A stretch of 14,039 nucleotides of DNA from Pirellulales bacterium (GCA_025924495.1 JAICIG010000195.1:1-14039), one strand, 5' to 3'. Positions 1 through 7,912 are shown, counted from the stretch's first letter. Numbers and translations: made by a program. Notes: generated by a model from the sequence alone, not told the origin.

Positions 1-2
1 AG

Positions 3-509
3 GCGTTCGAAGAAGGGGTGGCCTTCGTCAGAAGCGTCGTGACCGACTCGGTCAGCGAGCCCGTCGACATTGTTGTCACGTGTTCTGCCGGCTATCCCCT
101 CGACACGACGTTTTATCAGTCGGTCAAAGGCATGGTGGGCGCCCTGCCGATCGTCAAGCAAGGCGGAACAATCATCTTGGCGGCGAGCCTGAGTGAAGGC
201 ATCGGCAGCCCTGAATTCGAGCAACTGTTTGCCGAGCATTCAGACTTGAGCGTGTTCGTCGAACGGATTCTGGGCAAATCTTATTTCAAGATGGATCAGT
301 GGCAACTCGAGGAGTTAGCCAAAGTGCGCCGCAAGGCGAAGGTCAAGATGGTCAGCGACGGCTTGCCCGCCGAGACGTTGAATCGCCTGTTCGTGGAAAG
401 TGCATCCAGCGTCGAAGCCGCGGTCGCCGATTCTCTGGCCGAATATGGCGAACAGGCGACCGTGGCGGTCATTCCTAAAGGGCCGTACGTGCTGGCGCAA
501 GTCGGCTAG
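3..509 (+). CDS. LarA-family nickel-dependent racemase, C-terminal part (5' end outside window)
   Basis: The reading frame is already open at the left edge, so the start lies outside and only about 168 C-terminal residues are seen. The family (lactate racemase LarA, formerly DUF2088) interconverts the stereoisomers of small 2-hydroxyacids using a nickel-pincer nucleotide cofactor in the cytoplasm. The sequence shows the family's C-terminal signature: a DIVVT segment, then GYPLD-TFYQ-VKGM, then GGTIILAA, then EG-GSPEF. The nickel and pincer-lysine residues would be in the missing N-terminal part and cannot be checked. Many LarA homologues act on substrates other than lactate, so the exact substrate is unknown. 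No larB, larC or larE maturation genes are visible downstream. The next gene starts about 200 bp later and looks unrelated. I see no convincing hairpin-plus-U-tract terminator after the stop. Family assignment is confident; substrate is not. Confidence 0.85.
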   Translation, partial: AFEEGVAFVRSVVTDSVSEPVDIVVTCSAGYPLDTTFYQSVKGMVGALPIVKQGGTIILAASLSEGIGSPEFEQLFAEHSDLSVFVERILGKSYFKMDQWQLEELAKVRRKAKVKMVSDGLPAETLNRLFVESASSVEAAVADSLAEYGEQATVAVIPKGPYVLAQVG

Positions 510-598
510 CGGCCTCAGGCGGCATAGATCGAAACGGCCAATTTAATCGCTTTCCAGCTTGTTTTAGCCGCTCAGAGCATCTGCGTGGCGCCGAATCG

Positions 599-626
599 TT
601 GACACCGCGAACAACGGCCGGAAAAT
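599..626 (+). promoter_or_regulatory. Candidate sigma-70-like promoter for the HEAT/VWA gene
   Basis: A perfect -35 hexamer TTGACA (599-604) is followed after 16 bp by GAAAAT (621-626), which matches four of six -10 positions. It would give a leader of about 80 nt before the ATG at 715. The -10 is weak. TATCAT at 640-645 is a better hexamer but has no -35 at a proper distance. The rest of the 205-bp gap (510-714) shows nothing else I can name. Confidence 0.35.
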
Positions 627-702
627 AGAAGCTGTCGCGTATCATGTCGGTTGGGGCCGAATCTGTCATATTCTGCGGCGCAAAGTCTTAGCGCTCGCGG
701 AC

Positions 703-709
703 AGGAAGG
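703..709 (+). promoter_or_regulatory. Shine-Dalgarno site that sets the start at 715
   Basis: AGGAAGG sits 5 bp before the ATG at 715. The in-frame GTG at 709 overlaps the last base of this site and so cannot use it. This favours the ATG. Confidence 0.6.
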
Positions 710-714
710 TGGCC

Positions 715-2214
715 ATGCGTCTGGCGTTTGATTTCCCGGCGGCCTGGCAGCGATTTGCCCTGCCGCTTCTGGTCGTCTTATTCCTGATTTCCCTGGCAGC
801 CGCCAAGCCGCAAAGCACGCGACGATCGTCTGCCAAAGCGGTCGAAGAGAGTCCGCCGGTTGCCGAATCGAGTGAAGATTCGGCCGAACCCAGTGCGCCA
901 AAAGAATCAGTCAAGAAGCCCGGCAAACCCGCGGCCAAAGCGGCGGATAAAGACGCCATTCCGCGCAACGTGCAGCGGACGATCCTGCAGCACATGAAGG
1001 GCAAAAAGGCCGAGCTGCGCGTGGATGCCGTCCGGGAGCTTGCCGAGTATCCGAGCGTCGAGGCCGCCAGGATGCTTGTCCAACATGGTTTGGCCAGCAA
1101 GTACGAAGAGGTGCGGAAAGCGGCTTACGAGACGTTGCTTGATCTCAGGGACAATCAGGAGGTCGGCGAATTCCTGCTCGATTCGGTCAAGAAGGACACC
1201 ACCAAGGGGACGGCCCGGGAGACGACTTGCGCCATGTTGGCCGTTGCTTTGGCTTCCGACCTGGAGGCGGTGCAAAAGCAGGCGGGCGAGGTAGTGGCCA
1301 AGACAGCCAAGCAGCCGAAAGGCGGCTTGTTGCTGCTAGTAACGCTGGCCGACGAATTGGGCCGGTTGGGCGACCAAACCAGCCTGTCGACTTTGGTCAA
1401 GTTGACGAAGCAGCCGTTGTTCGAGGAAGAGTTCGCCTTTCGCCGCTCAATCGTCCAGGCCCTGACGCAGGTGCAAGAGTCGGAGGCGGTCGATGCATTG
1501 ATCGAGGTGCTTGGCAAAGCGAAGGGCGAAGTCCGTGGCGATATTTCGCGTTATCTGGCATCGATCAGCGGCGAGCAGCACGAGGTCGACGCCAAGGCCT
1601 GGGCGGAATGGTGGCAGGCGAACAAGGAGAACTTCGATTTTCCCCCGCGCGGCGCACGCGCGGCAGCGCGGGCCAAACTGGGGCGAGCCAACTCGATGTA
1701 TTATGGATTGCCGATCTATGCGCAGCGGCTAGTGTTTGTAATCGACGCTTCGCTCAGCATGCGAGGGGCCCGGATCGAGGCGGCCAAACGCGAACTGATT
1801 AACGCCATCAATGGGCTGCCCGAAGGGGTCTATTTCGACGTCCTCGCCTTTCATGTCGAGGTAATCCCTTGGCAGCGGAAACTCGCCATTGCTTCGCAAC
1901 AAAATAAACAGCTCGCGACCAACTTCGTGCAGTCTCTGGATTTGGGGCGCGCAACGGCTTCTTACGATGCCCTGGAAGCCGCCCTCGATTTTGACACGGA
2001 GTCGATTTATTTCCTGACGGACGGGGCGCCGCGCGGAGGCAAGGTCGACGATCCGTTTCAGATCGTCGAGGTCTTGACGCGACTGAATCACACGCGGCGC
2101 GTGACGATCAATTCCATCGGTATCGGCGTGGGGCCCGAAGGCAACCCGTTCGACGAGTTCTTAAAGACGCTTGCTGCGCAGAACTACGGCGATTATCGCC
2201 GCGTGGACGAATAA
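715..2214 (+). CDS. Secreted HEAT-repeat and von Willebrand factor A domain protein
   Basis: This is a 499-residue protein. Residues 1-30 form a signal peptide: a short basic start, a hydrophobic core around 15-29 and a likely AAA cleavage site. A low-complexity Ser/Ala/Lys/Glu/Pro linker follows (about 31-80). Residues about 83-300 are helical repeats of HEAT type, with pairs of amphipathic helices such as the LRVDAVRELAEYPS and EEVRKAAYETLLDLRD stretches. A VWA domain fills 337-499. Its metal-ion-dependent adhesion site is intact: DASLS at 344-348, a Thr at 414 and LTDG with Asp436. VWA domains bind protein partners through a divalent metal, and HEAT arrays are also scaffolds, so an extracytoplasmic binding or assembly role is likely. 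No enzyme motif is seen and the partner is unknown. A second exported protein follows 124 bp downstream and may be co-expressed. The ATG at 715 was preferred over GTG 709 on ribosome-site spacing. Domain calls are confident; the function is open. Confidence 0.88.
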   Translation: MRLAFDFPAAWQRFALPLLVVLFLISLAAAKPQSTRRSSAKAVEESPPVAESSEDSAEPSAPKESVKKPGKPAAKAADKDAIPRNVQRTILQHMKGKKAELRVDAVRELAEYPSVEAARMLVQHGLASKYEEVRKAAYETLLDLRDNQEVGEFLLDSVKKDTTKGTARETTCAMLAVALASDLEAVQKQAGEVVAKTAKQPKGGLLLLVTLADELGRLGDQTSLSTLVKLTKQPLFEEEFAFRRSIVQALTQVQESEAVDALIEVLGKAKGEVRGDISRYLASISGEQHEVDAKAWAEWWQANKENFDFPPRGARAAARAKLGRANSMYYGLPIYAQRLVFVIDASLSMRGARIEAAKRELINAINGLPEGVYFDVLAFHVEVIPWQRKLAIASQQNKQLATNFVQSLDLGRATASYDALEAALDFDTESIYFLTDGAPRGGKVDDPFQIVEVLTRLNHTRRVTINSIGIGVGPEGNPFDEFLKTLAAQNYGDYRRVDE

Positions 2215-2338
2215 TCGGTTCTGGCTCTTACAAGAATTCGAATCGCTACGCGTACTGCAGTATGCTCAAGGCGCGGTCAATGGTAATCCTCATTGATCGC
2301 ATCGTTGCGTCCAGCCATCTCGAAAGGGAGCGGCAATC

Positions 2339-3337
2339 ATGCTCATTCGTTCTTGGGCTCGCTGCGTGGTGATCGCTATTGCGTCGGCCGTCGCATTGGC
2401 CGCCGGCGCCTGCTTGGGAGCTGCAGAAGATGAATTGTCGGTGCAAGAAAAGGCGTTGCCTGAAGCAAGCACGCCGCCGCCCGTTCCGGTGATGCTGGAG
2501 GCGCGCTGCAGCGACGGCAGCCTGGTCAAGCTGAAATTGCTCGATGAACGACTGCGATTGAAGACCCGTTACGGCGAGTTGCAGATTCCGGCGAACGAAA
2601 TCGAACGGGTCGATTTTGCCACGCGCGTTCCGGAAGCGACCATGAAGCGTATTCGCGAGGCCGTACAGAAACTGGCCTCTACCGAGTTTGAGATTCGCGA
2701 AGCCGCCGGCGCAGAATTGTTGTCCTATGAAGAACGCGCCTACCAGGCGCTGGTTGAAGCGCAGAAGCACGAAGATCCGGAAGTGGTATTTCGCGCCGAG
2801 CAATTGCTGGAGAAGTTGCGAGAAGCGATCCCCGAAGAGCGATTGGAAGTTCGCCCCCGCGATGTCATCTACGCTGACGGTTCGACGATCGCGGGGATGC
2901 TGTTGACGGATGCTTTGCGCGTCGAAACGACTCAGTTCGGCGAGCAGCAGTTAAAACTGAGCGATTTGAACAGCCTACGAGTGCCGGGTTCGACAGACGC
3001 CGAGGCTGGTGCGGCGCTGCCCGATCCGGGCAACTTGTCTCAGTTCCAGGGGCAGATCGGCAAGACGCTGGTATTTCGCGTAGGGCCGGGGGCGCCCGGC
3101 GTGTTCGGCGGCGGCCCCGGCCTGGTCAACGGCGCCGTCTGGGGAACCGGCGTTTACACGTTGGACTCCAGCCTGGCTTCTGCGGCGGTTCACGCGGGTG
3201 CCCTTCGCGCTGGACAGACCGGTATCGTTCGCGTCGAGATTCTCGGTCCGCAAGGGAACTTTCAAGGATCGATGCGCAACGGGGTCAGCAGCTCTCCATG
3301 GGGGCAATTTCCCGGCGCCTTCAAGTTCAAGCGTTGA
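2339..3337 (+). CDS. Secreted protein with two DGS beta modules, helical segment and C-terminal LCCL domain
   Basis: This 332-residue protein starts at an ATG with AAGGGAG 8 bp upstream. Residues 1-28 look like a Sec signal peptide; Cys25 is in a poor lipobox context, so a lipoprotein is less likely. Two similar beta modules follow the pattern DGS-x(n)-LRL/V-T-x-(Y/F)GE-x-L-x(n)-(I/L)xxV/L. They lie at about 51-95 and 171-215 and flank a helical, HEAT-like stretch (about 98-165). Residues about 232-332 match the LCCL domain: AVWGTGVYTLDSS, then AAVHAG, then NGV-SS-WG-FPGAFKF near the end. LCCL domains occur in eukaryotic cochlin and Limulus factor C and in bacterial secreted proteins, where they are thought to bind ligands. 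All the usual LCCL cysteines are absent here. A weak promoter candidate (TTCGAA 2237-2242, 18 bp, TATGCT 2261-2266) lies upstream. Export and the LCCL fold are well supported; the role is unknown. Confidence 0.82.
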   Translation: MLIRSWARCVVIAIASAVALAAGACLGAAEDELSVQEKALPEASTPPPVPVMLEARCSDGSLVKLKLLDERLRLKTRYGELQIPANEIERVDFATRVPEATMKRIREAVQKLASTEFEIREAAGAELLSYEERAYQALVEAQKHEDPEVVFRAEQLLEKLREAIPEERLEVRPRDVIYADGSTIAGMLLTDALRVETTQFGEQQLKLSDLNSLRVPGSTDAEAGAALPDPGNLSQFQGQIGKTLVFRVGPGAPGVFGGGPGLVNGAVWGTGVYTLDSSLASAAVHAGALRAGQTGIVRVEILGPQGNFQGSMRNGVSSSPWGQFPGAFKFKR

Positions 3338-3418
3338 ACCGGCTATTGCAGGGCCCTGGTTTCTCCTCCTTCAGGTCCGGCGAAGCCTTTCGCCGCAGGT
3401 ACGCCCGAGGCGTTGCAA

Positions 3419-3447
3419 TTGTCCGTAACCGGAGAAACCCCTATACT
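3419..3447 (+). promoter_or_regulatory. Sigma-70-like promoter upstream of the ROK kinase-lepA-signal peptidase-lptB run
   Basis: TTGTCC (3419-3424) and TATACT (3442-3447, five of six -10 matches) are separated by exactly 17 bp. Transcription would begin near 3454, giving a leader of about 54 nt before the ATG at 3508. The placement also argues against the longer open frame upstream of 3508 being translated. No other promoter of this quality is seen until 10566, so it may serve the whole run. Confidence 0.55.
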
Positions 3448-3507
3448 TTGTGCATTATCCGACCCGGCCTTCCTCTGACCGCCCCCCGTCTCCTTCCGGC
3501 ATCCGAC

Positions 3508-4548
3508 ATGCCTAAGTCTCGACAGTTTCTCCCCTTAAGCGAGGCGAAGCCCCCGTTTTTCGTAGGCGTTGACTTGGGCGGTACGAACATCAAGGTCGGC
3601 GTGGTGGACGACCAAGGCAGCGCGCTGTCATGGACCAGCATCGAGACGCTTTCGGAGCGCGGGGCGGACGATGCCGTGAAACGGATGAGCGAAGCGGTCG
3701 GCGCCGCCATCCAGCAGGCACATTTGAGGAAAGCGGACATTCGCCGGGTCGGGTTGGGTTCGCCCGGCACGATGGACATTCCGGCTGGCATGCTGCTGGA
3801 GCCCCCTAATCTGCCTGGCTGGAACCATTACCCGATCCGAGACCGGCTCAGCCGGCAATGCGGGTTGCCCGTCAGTTTTGCAAACGACGCGGGAGCGGCG
3901 GCCTACGGCGAGTTCTGGGTCGGTTGCGGCAAGGAAATGCCGAGCATGGTGCTGCTGACGCTCGGCACCGGCATCGGGGGCGGCATCATTGTGCACGACT
4001 TGTCGATCGACGGCGAACATAGCCACGGGGCCGAGTGCGGGCATATTATTATTGATTATCGGGACGATGCGCGCATGTGCCCTTGCGGCCAGCCGGGACA
4101 TCTGGAGGCATATGCCAGCGCGTTGGCTATCGTCAAGCGAACGCATGAGGCGCTCGACGCCGGCCGCACGAGCTCGCTCACGAAACGCCTGGCCGCAGGC
4201 GATCCGCTGACGCCGCTGATGTTAGCGCAAGAGGCGGATGCCGGCGACGAGTTGTCGCTGGAAATTGTCCTGGAGACGGGTCGTTACTTGGGTGTCGGGA
4301 TTGTCACCTTGATGCATGCTATCGATCCCAGCGGCGTGGTGCTGGGAGGAGCGATGAATTTCGGCGGCAACGAGACGAAGCTCGGCCGGCGCTTTATCGA
4401 GCGGATACGCGAGGAAGTGCGCCGACGGGCGTTCCCCGTACTCGCCGAGAAAACGATGATCGATTATGCCACGCTGGGCGGAGACGCTGGGTTCATCGGG
4501 GCTGCCGGTATTGCTCGTCTCGACGATCGCAGGCGAGCGCCGCACTGA
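3508..4548 (+). CDS. ROK-family sugar kinase (probable glucokinase)
   Basis: This 346-residue cytoplasmic protein is the usual size for a ROK kinase. It would phosphorylate a hexose, most likely glucose, at the 6-position with ATP and feed glycolysis. Visible motifs are the N-terminal phosphate-binding strand-loop VGVDLGGTNIKVGVVD (19-34), GLGSPG (82-87), the catalytic Asp127 in FANDAGAAAYGE, TLGTGIGGG (151-159), ECGH (176-179) and the ROK zinc signature at 191-200. That signature reads CPCGQPGHLE, so the third cysteine of the usual CxCGxxGC is a histidine. A C-terminal VLGG (278-281) is present. The frame stays open back to 3298, but that extension overlaps the end of the preceding gene and lies before the promoter at 3419-3447, so ATG 3508 was chosen. 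No clear Shine-Dalgarno site is seen. lepA follows after 63 bp. Sugar specificity cannot be read from sequence alone; a transcriptional ROK repressor is excluded because there is no N-terminal helix-turn-helix. Confidence 0.88.
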   Translation: MPKSRQFLPLSEAKPPFFVGVDLGGTNIKVGVVDDQGSALSWTSIETLSERGADDAVKRMSEAVGAAIQQAHLRKADIRRVGLGSPGTMDIPAGMLLEPPNLPGWNHYPIRDRLSRQCGLPVSFANDAGAAAYGEFWVGCGKEMPSMVLLTLGTGIGGGIIVHDLSIDGEHSHGAECGHIIIDYRDDARMCPCGQPGHLEAYASALAIVKRTHEALDAGRTSSLTKRLAAGDPLTPLMLAQEADAGDELSLEIVLETGRYLGVGIVTLMHAIDPSGVVLGGAMNFGGNETKLGRRFIERIREEVRRRAFPVLAEKTMIDYATLGGDAGFIGAAGIARLDDRRRAPH

Positions 4549-4598
4549 TCCTTTCTCCGCCAGCCAGATTGCCGCTCACGACGTGACATTGTTTCACG

Positions 4599-4604
4599 AA
4601 AAGG
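4599..4604 (+). promoter_or_regulatory. Shine-Dalgarno-like site that sets the lepA start
   Basis: AAAAGG ends 7 bp before the GTG at 4612. It is only 1 bp from the in-frame TTG at 4606, so the GTG is the better start. Confidence 0.45.
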
Positions 4605-4611
4605 CTTGATA

Positions 4612-6423
4612 GTGTCAAAGATCGACTGCCAACATATTCGCAATTTTTGCATCATCGCCCACATCGATCATGGCAAGAGCACGCTCGCCGATCGGTTGAT
4701 CGAAAAGACAGGCACCGTTAGCCGGCGCGATTTGCGCGAGCAACTGCTGGACGACATGGAGTTGGAGCGCGAGCGAGGGATTACCATCAAGGCCCGCGCC
4801 GTGTCTATGCGCTATCTGCTTGACGGGCAAGAGTACGAACTGAACCTGATCGATACGCCGGGCCACGTCGATTTTCACTACGAGGTTTCGCGCAGCCTGG
4901 CCTGTTGCGAAGGAGCGCTGCTGCTGGTCGACGCCTTTCAAGGGGTCGAGGCGCAGACGGTCGCCAACGCCTTTGCCGCCATGGAAAGCGACCTGACGAT
5001 CGTGCCCGTGATCAACAAGGTCGATCTCGTCCACGCCCGGCCCGAGCAGGTCATGGAAGAAATGGAACAGAGCCTGGGCATCGACCCGGCCGATGTCCTG
5101 CCCGTCAGCGCCAAGACGGGGCTGGGGGTCGACGCGTTGCTCGAGTCGATCGTCAAGCGCATTCCGCCGCCGCAGGGCGACCCCGATGCGCCGCTGCAGG
5201 CAATGGTGTTTGATTCGCATTACGATGAGTTCCGCGGCGCAATCACGTACGTACGGCTGATGAACGGCGCGGTCCGCAAAGGACAGAAGATCAAATTTCT
5301 GAAGGCGGGCACGGTGCACGAAGTGCTCGAGTTGGGGCAGTTCGCCCCACAGCGCCGCCCGTGCAACGAATTGCAGGCCGGGCAAGTCGGATACCTGATC
5401 TGCAATATCAAGAACCTGGCCGACGTGCATATCGGGGATACGGTGAGCGTGCCGGGCGACGGCGCGGCAACGGCGCTCGCCGGCTATCAAGAGCCCAAGC
5501 GAATGGTGTTTTGCGGGCTGTATCCGTCCGATGGCGAAAACTTCGACGAGTTGCGAGAAGCGCTGACCAAGCTCAGCATCAACGATCCTAGCTTCGAGTT
5601 TGAACCGGAAACAAGCGACGCTTTAGGGTTTGGTTTCCGCTGCGGTTTCCTCGGCCTCTTGCATATGGAAATCATCCAACAGCGGCTGGAGCAGGAGGCC
5701 GATCTGGACTTGGTGCAGACCGCCCCTAACGTGACGTACGAAATCGTCACGAAGGCGGGCGAGACCCTGCGCATTTACAACCCGCAGAAAGTGCCCGATC
5801 CGGGCCTGATCGAGGAGTTCCGCCAGCCGGTCGTGAAAGTCAATTTCGTGCTGCCGACGGACGTCATCGGTCCGGTGATGCAACTGTGCAACGACCGCCG
5901 CGGCGAATACATTCGCACCGAATATCTCTCCCCCACGCGCGCCATGTTGACTTACAACCTGCCGCTGGCCGAAGTGATTTACGATATGCACGACAAGTTG
6001 AAGAGCTGCACCCGCGGCTACGGCACGATGGATTACGAGTTGGTCGGATACTTCCCGGCCGATCTCGTGCGGCTCGACATCCTGGTCGGCGGCAAGCGCG
6101 TGGACGCCTTGTCCATCATCTGTCACCGCGCGGATGCGGACCGTCGCGGCCGCGCAATCGTCAAGAAACTGCGCAGCGAGATCGATCGGCATATGTTCGA
6201 GGTGGCGATTCAAGCGGCGATCGGCACGCGGATTATCGCTCGCGAGACGATCTCGGCCATGCGCAAAAACGTCACCGCCAAGTGCTACGGCGGCGACATC
6301 ACGCGCAAGCGCAAGCTGTGGGCCAAACAGCGCGAAGGCAAGAAGCGGATGAAGTCGGTGGGCAACGTTGATATCCCGCAGAAGGCTTTTCTTGCCGTAT
6401 TGGAAACCGGCGGAGAAAAATAG
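4612..6423 (+). CDS. lepA: Elongation factor 4 (LepA), ribosome-associated translational GTPase
   Basis: The product has 603 residues, the normal LepA length, and is collinear throughout. The G domain shows G1 AHIDHGKST (16-24), G2 ERGIT (54-58), G3 DTPGH (81-85), G4 NKVD (135-138) and G5 SAKTG (166-170). The EF-G-like beta-barrel domain follows. The strongly conserved ALGFGFRCGFLGLLHMEI segment is encoded near 5619-5672. The LepA-specific C-terminal domain is complete, ending in the typical KKRMKSVGNVDIPQKAF block. LepA binds ribosomes and affects initiation and elongation under stress; its exact role is still debated. The start codon is GTG 4612, chosen over TTG 4606 by spacing to AAAAGG. 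A signal peptidase gene follows after 48 bp, the same order as lepA-lepB in E. coli. No key residue is missing. Confidence 0.97.
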   Translation: MSKIDCQHIRNFCIIAHIDHGKSTLADRLIEKTGTVSRRDLREQLLDDMELERERGITIKARAVSMRYLLDGQEYELNLIDTPGHVDFHYEVSRSLACCEGALLLVDAFQGVEAQTVANAFAAMESDLTIVPVINKVDLVHARPEQVMEEMEQSLGIDPADVLPVSAKTGLGVDALLESIVKRIPPPQGDPDAPLQAMVFDSHYDEFRGAITYVRLMNGAVRKGQKIKFLKAGTVHEVLELGQFAPQRRPCNELQAGQVGYLICNIKNLADVHIGDTVSVPGDGAATALAGYQEPKRMVFCGLYPSDGENFDELREALTKLSINDPSFEFEPETSDALGFGFRCGFLGLLHMEIIQQRLEQEADLDLVQTAPNVTYEIVTKAGETLRIYNPQKVPDPGLIEEFRQPVVKVNFVLPTDVIGPVMQLCNDRRGEYIRTEYLSPTRAMLTYNLPLAEVIYDMHDKLKSCTRGYGTMDYELVGYFPADLVRLDILVGGKRVDALSIICHRADADRRGRAIVKKLRSEIDRHMFEVAIQAAIGTRIIARETISAMRKNVTAKCYGGDITRKRKLWAKQREGKKRMKSVGNVDIPQKAFLAVLETGGEK

Positions 6424-6460
6424 TCGCGTGCGAGCTTGGCTCGATTTGTGCCAGGAGCAC

Positions 6461-6465
6461 GGAGG
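6461..6465 (+). promoter_or_regulatory. Shine-Dalgarno site that sets the start at 6472
   Basis: GGAGG lies 6 bp before the ATG at 6472. An out-of-frame ATG at 6468 and an in-frame TTG at 6436 are both less well placed, so the protein should start MPRTR. Confidence 0.65.
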
Positions 6466-6471
6466 CGATGG

Positions 6472-7911
6472 ATGCCCAGGACACGCTCGCAATTGCTCTC
6501 GCGCAGTTTGCTTTACGTTGGCCATCGGCTCCGTCGGATCGTCGAGCGCGCCACCGTTGCGCTGATCGTCTTGCTGCTTGTTGCGTCCTGGCAGATCGAG
6601 CGGTGCGAGGTTCCGAGTGGATCGATGGCAACGGCGCTGCTCGGCCGGCATCGTCGTCTCTCCTGCCGCGACTGCGGTCATGAATTCGTTTGTGGCGCCG
6701 ACGAGCCTGCGATGCGCGGCAAGCGGGCGATCTGTCCGAACTGCGGTTACGCAGGCCAGGAGCTGGAATCGGCGCCGGTCGTCCGCGGCGACCGAGTGCT
6801 GCTCGATCGGTCGGCATTCGAATGGCGGCCGCCGCGGCGCTGGGAGCTGGCCGCGTTTCGCAACCCTGCCGCGGCCAGCCAGATCTTCGTCAAGCGCATC
6901 GCCGGGCTGCCTCACGAAACAATCGAAATCCGCCACGGCGACGTTTACGCCGATGGCGATATTCAACGAAAGACGCTGACAGAACAACGGGCCATTGCCG
7001 TTTTGGTCTATGACGGCAATTCGTCGCCCGCCGTCTCGGCTAGCTTGCCGCAGCGGTGGCAAGCAGAGCCGAGAACGACTCGCTGGCAGGCGGCCGGCGG
7101 TCGCTTTTGGCGTCCTCCTGCAGGACGCGCTTCACAGGCTGCCGGCGGATTGCATGAGATCGATTGGCTGACTTATCGCCACTGGCGGCGCCGCCCTGGC
7201 ATGCCGGGCGAGGCGGAAGAATCGCCCATTACCGATCAGTGTGGTTACAACCAGACGCAGGCCATCGTCAACTCGCATCCCGTCCGCGATCTCTTCGTTT
7301 GCTGCCGATTGCGAATTTCAGGGCAGGGGCGCCTGGCATGGTTCATTACGGACGGGCAAACGCAGTTCTTATTGGAATTGTCGCCGGCCGAACGGCAGGC
7401 GGAATTGCGCCGCGAAGGGGCGCTCGTCGCCACGACTGCCGAGCTGCCGCAACTTGCCGATCGCGAAACGCAATTCGAGCTGTCGCTCTGCGATCGGCAG
7501 GTGCTGCTAGCACTCGACGGTCGAATCGTGCTGAAGTTTCCATATACAGAAGGCTCGGCGCCGTTTCATCCCACCTCGCGTCCAATTGCGGTAGGAACGC
7601 AGGATCTAGGGGTCGAACTGCGGGATCTGAAGCTATTTCGCGACGTCTATTACACGCCGCCGGCATCAGGCCCGGCAAATTTGCCGGGAACTCAAGTGGT
7701 CCAATACCGCCTGGGCGCCGACGAATATCTCATGCTGGGCGATAACAGCCCCGTTTCGGCCGACAGCCGAAGCTGGTTCGAGGAGCCGGCCGTCACGCGC
7801 GAACTGCTGGCGGGCAAACCGTTTGTGGTCTATTTTCCCAGCCGGTTTTGGAGTTGGCGCGGCCTAGGTTTTCAAGTTCCTGATCCCTCGCGAATCCGGT
7901 ATATTCACTGA
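6472..7911 (+). CDS. Signal peptidase I paralogue A with zinc-ribbon and beta-sandwich inserts
   Basis: This 479-residue S26 peptidase would cleave signal peptides on the outer face of the cytoplasmic membrane. One membrane segment is visible (about 26-40), followed by nucleophile Ser51 in VPSGSM. General-base Lys141 lies in FVKRIAGLP, and the last catalytic box is LMLGDNSPVSADSR (420-433). Two insertions enlarge it well past bacterial norms. Between Ser and Lys is a CxxC...CxxC zinc-ribbon-like module (Cys65, Cys68, Cys88, Cys91). Between Lys and the GDN box are about 280 residues; 271-394 look like a concanavalin/LamG-type beta-sandwich ending in LKLFRDVYY. Compared with its downstream neighbour, the strand before the lysine reads RRWELAAF rather than QRWDVAVF, so it is the more diverged copy. 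The next gene begins after a single base, so translation is probably coupled. It is probably active, since the dyad is intact. Whether it has its own substrates is unknown. Confidence 0.88.
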   Translation: MPRTRSQLLSRSLLYVGHRLRRIVERATVALIVLLLVASWQIERCEVPSGSMATALLGRHRRLSCRDCGHEFVCGADEPAMRGKRAICPNCGYAGQELESAPVVRGDRVLLDRSAFEWRPPRRWELAAFRNPAAASQIFVKRIAGLPHETIEIRHGDVYADGDIQRKTLTEQRAIAVLVYDGNSSPAVSASLPQRWQAEPRTTRWQAAGGRFWRPPAGRASQAAGGLHEIDWLTYRHWRRRPGMPGEAEESPITDQCGYNQTQAIVNSHPVRDLFVCCRLRISGQGRLAWFITDGQTQFLLELSPAERQAELRREGALVATTAELPQLADRETQFELSLCDRQVLLALDGRIVLKFPYTEGSAPFHPTSRPIAVGTQDLGVELRDLKLFRDVYYTPPASGPANLPGTQVVQYRLGADEYLMLGDNSPVSADSRSWFEEPAVTRELLAGKPFVVYFPSRFWSWRGLGFQVPDPSRIRYIH

Positions 7912-7912
7912 A

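Noticed and set aside
1227..1802. Plus-strand open frame of 191 codons inside the HEAT/VWA gene
   Set aside because: It is in another frame of a clearly coding region, rich in Gly/Arg/Ala, with no family resemblance.
3378..3395. Perfect 7-bp hairpin CGGCGAA/TTCGCCG after the LCCL gene, considered as a terminator
   Set aside because: No run of T follows the stem, so it does not fit an intrinsic terminator; the stem is short.
3298..3507. Upstream in-frame extension of the ROK kinase
   Set aside because: It overlaps the end of the LCCL gene, contains the promoter at 3419-3447, and has no homology-like pattern before the phosphate-binding strand.
5623..7062. Long antisense open frame (about 479 codons) on the minus strand across lepA and signal peptidase A
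   Set aside because: It lies opposite two well-identified genes and crosses their junction. Its translation is low-complexity Arg/Ala/His-rich with no recognisable motif, as expected for a shadow frame in GC-rich DNA.
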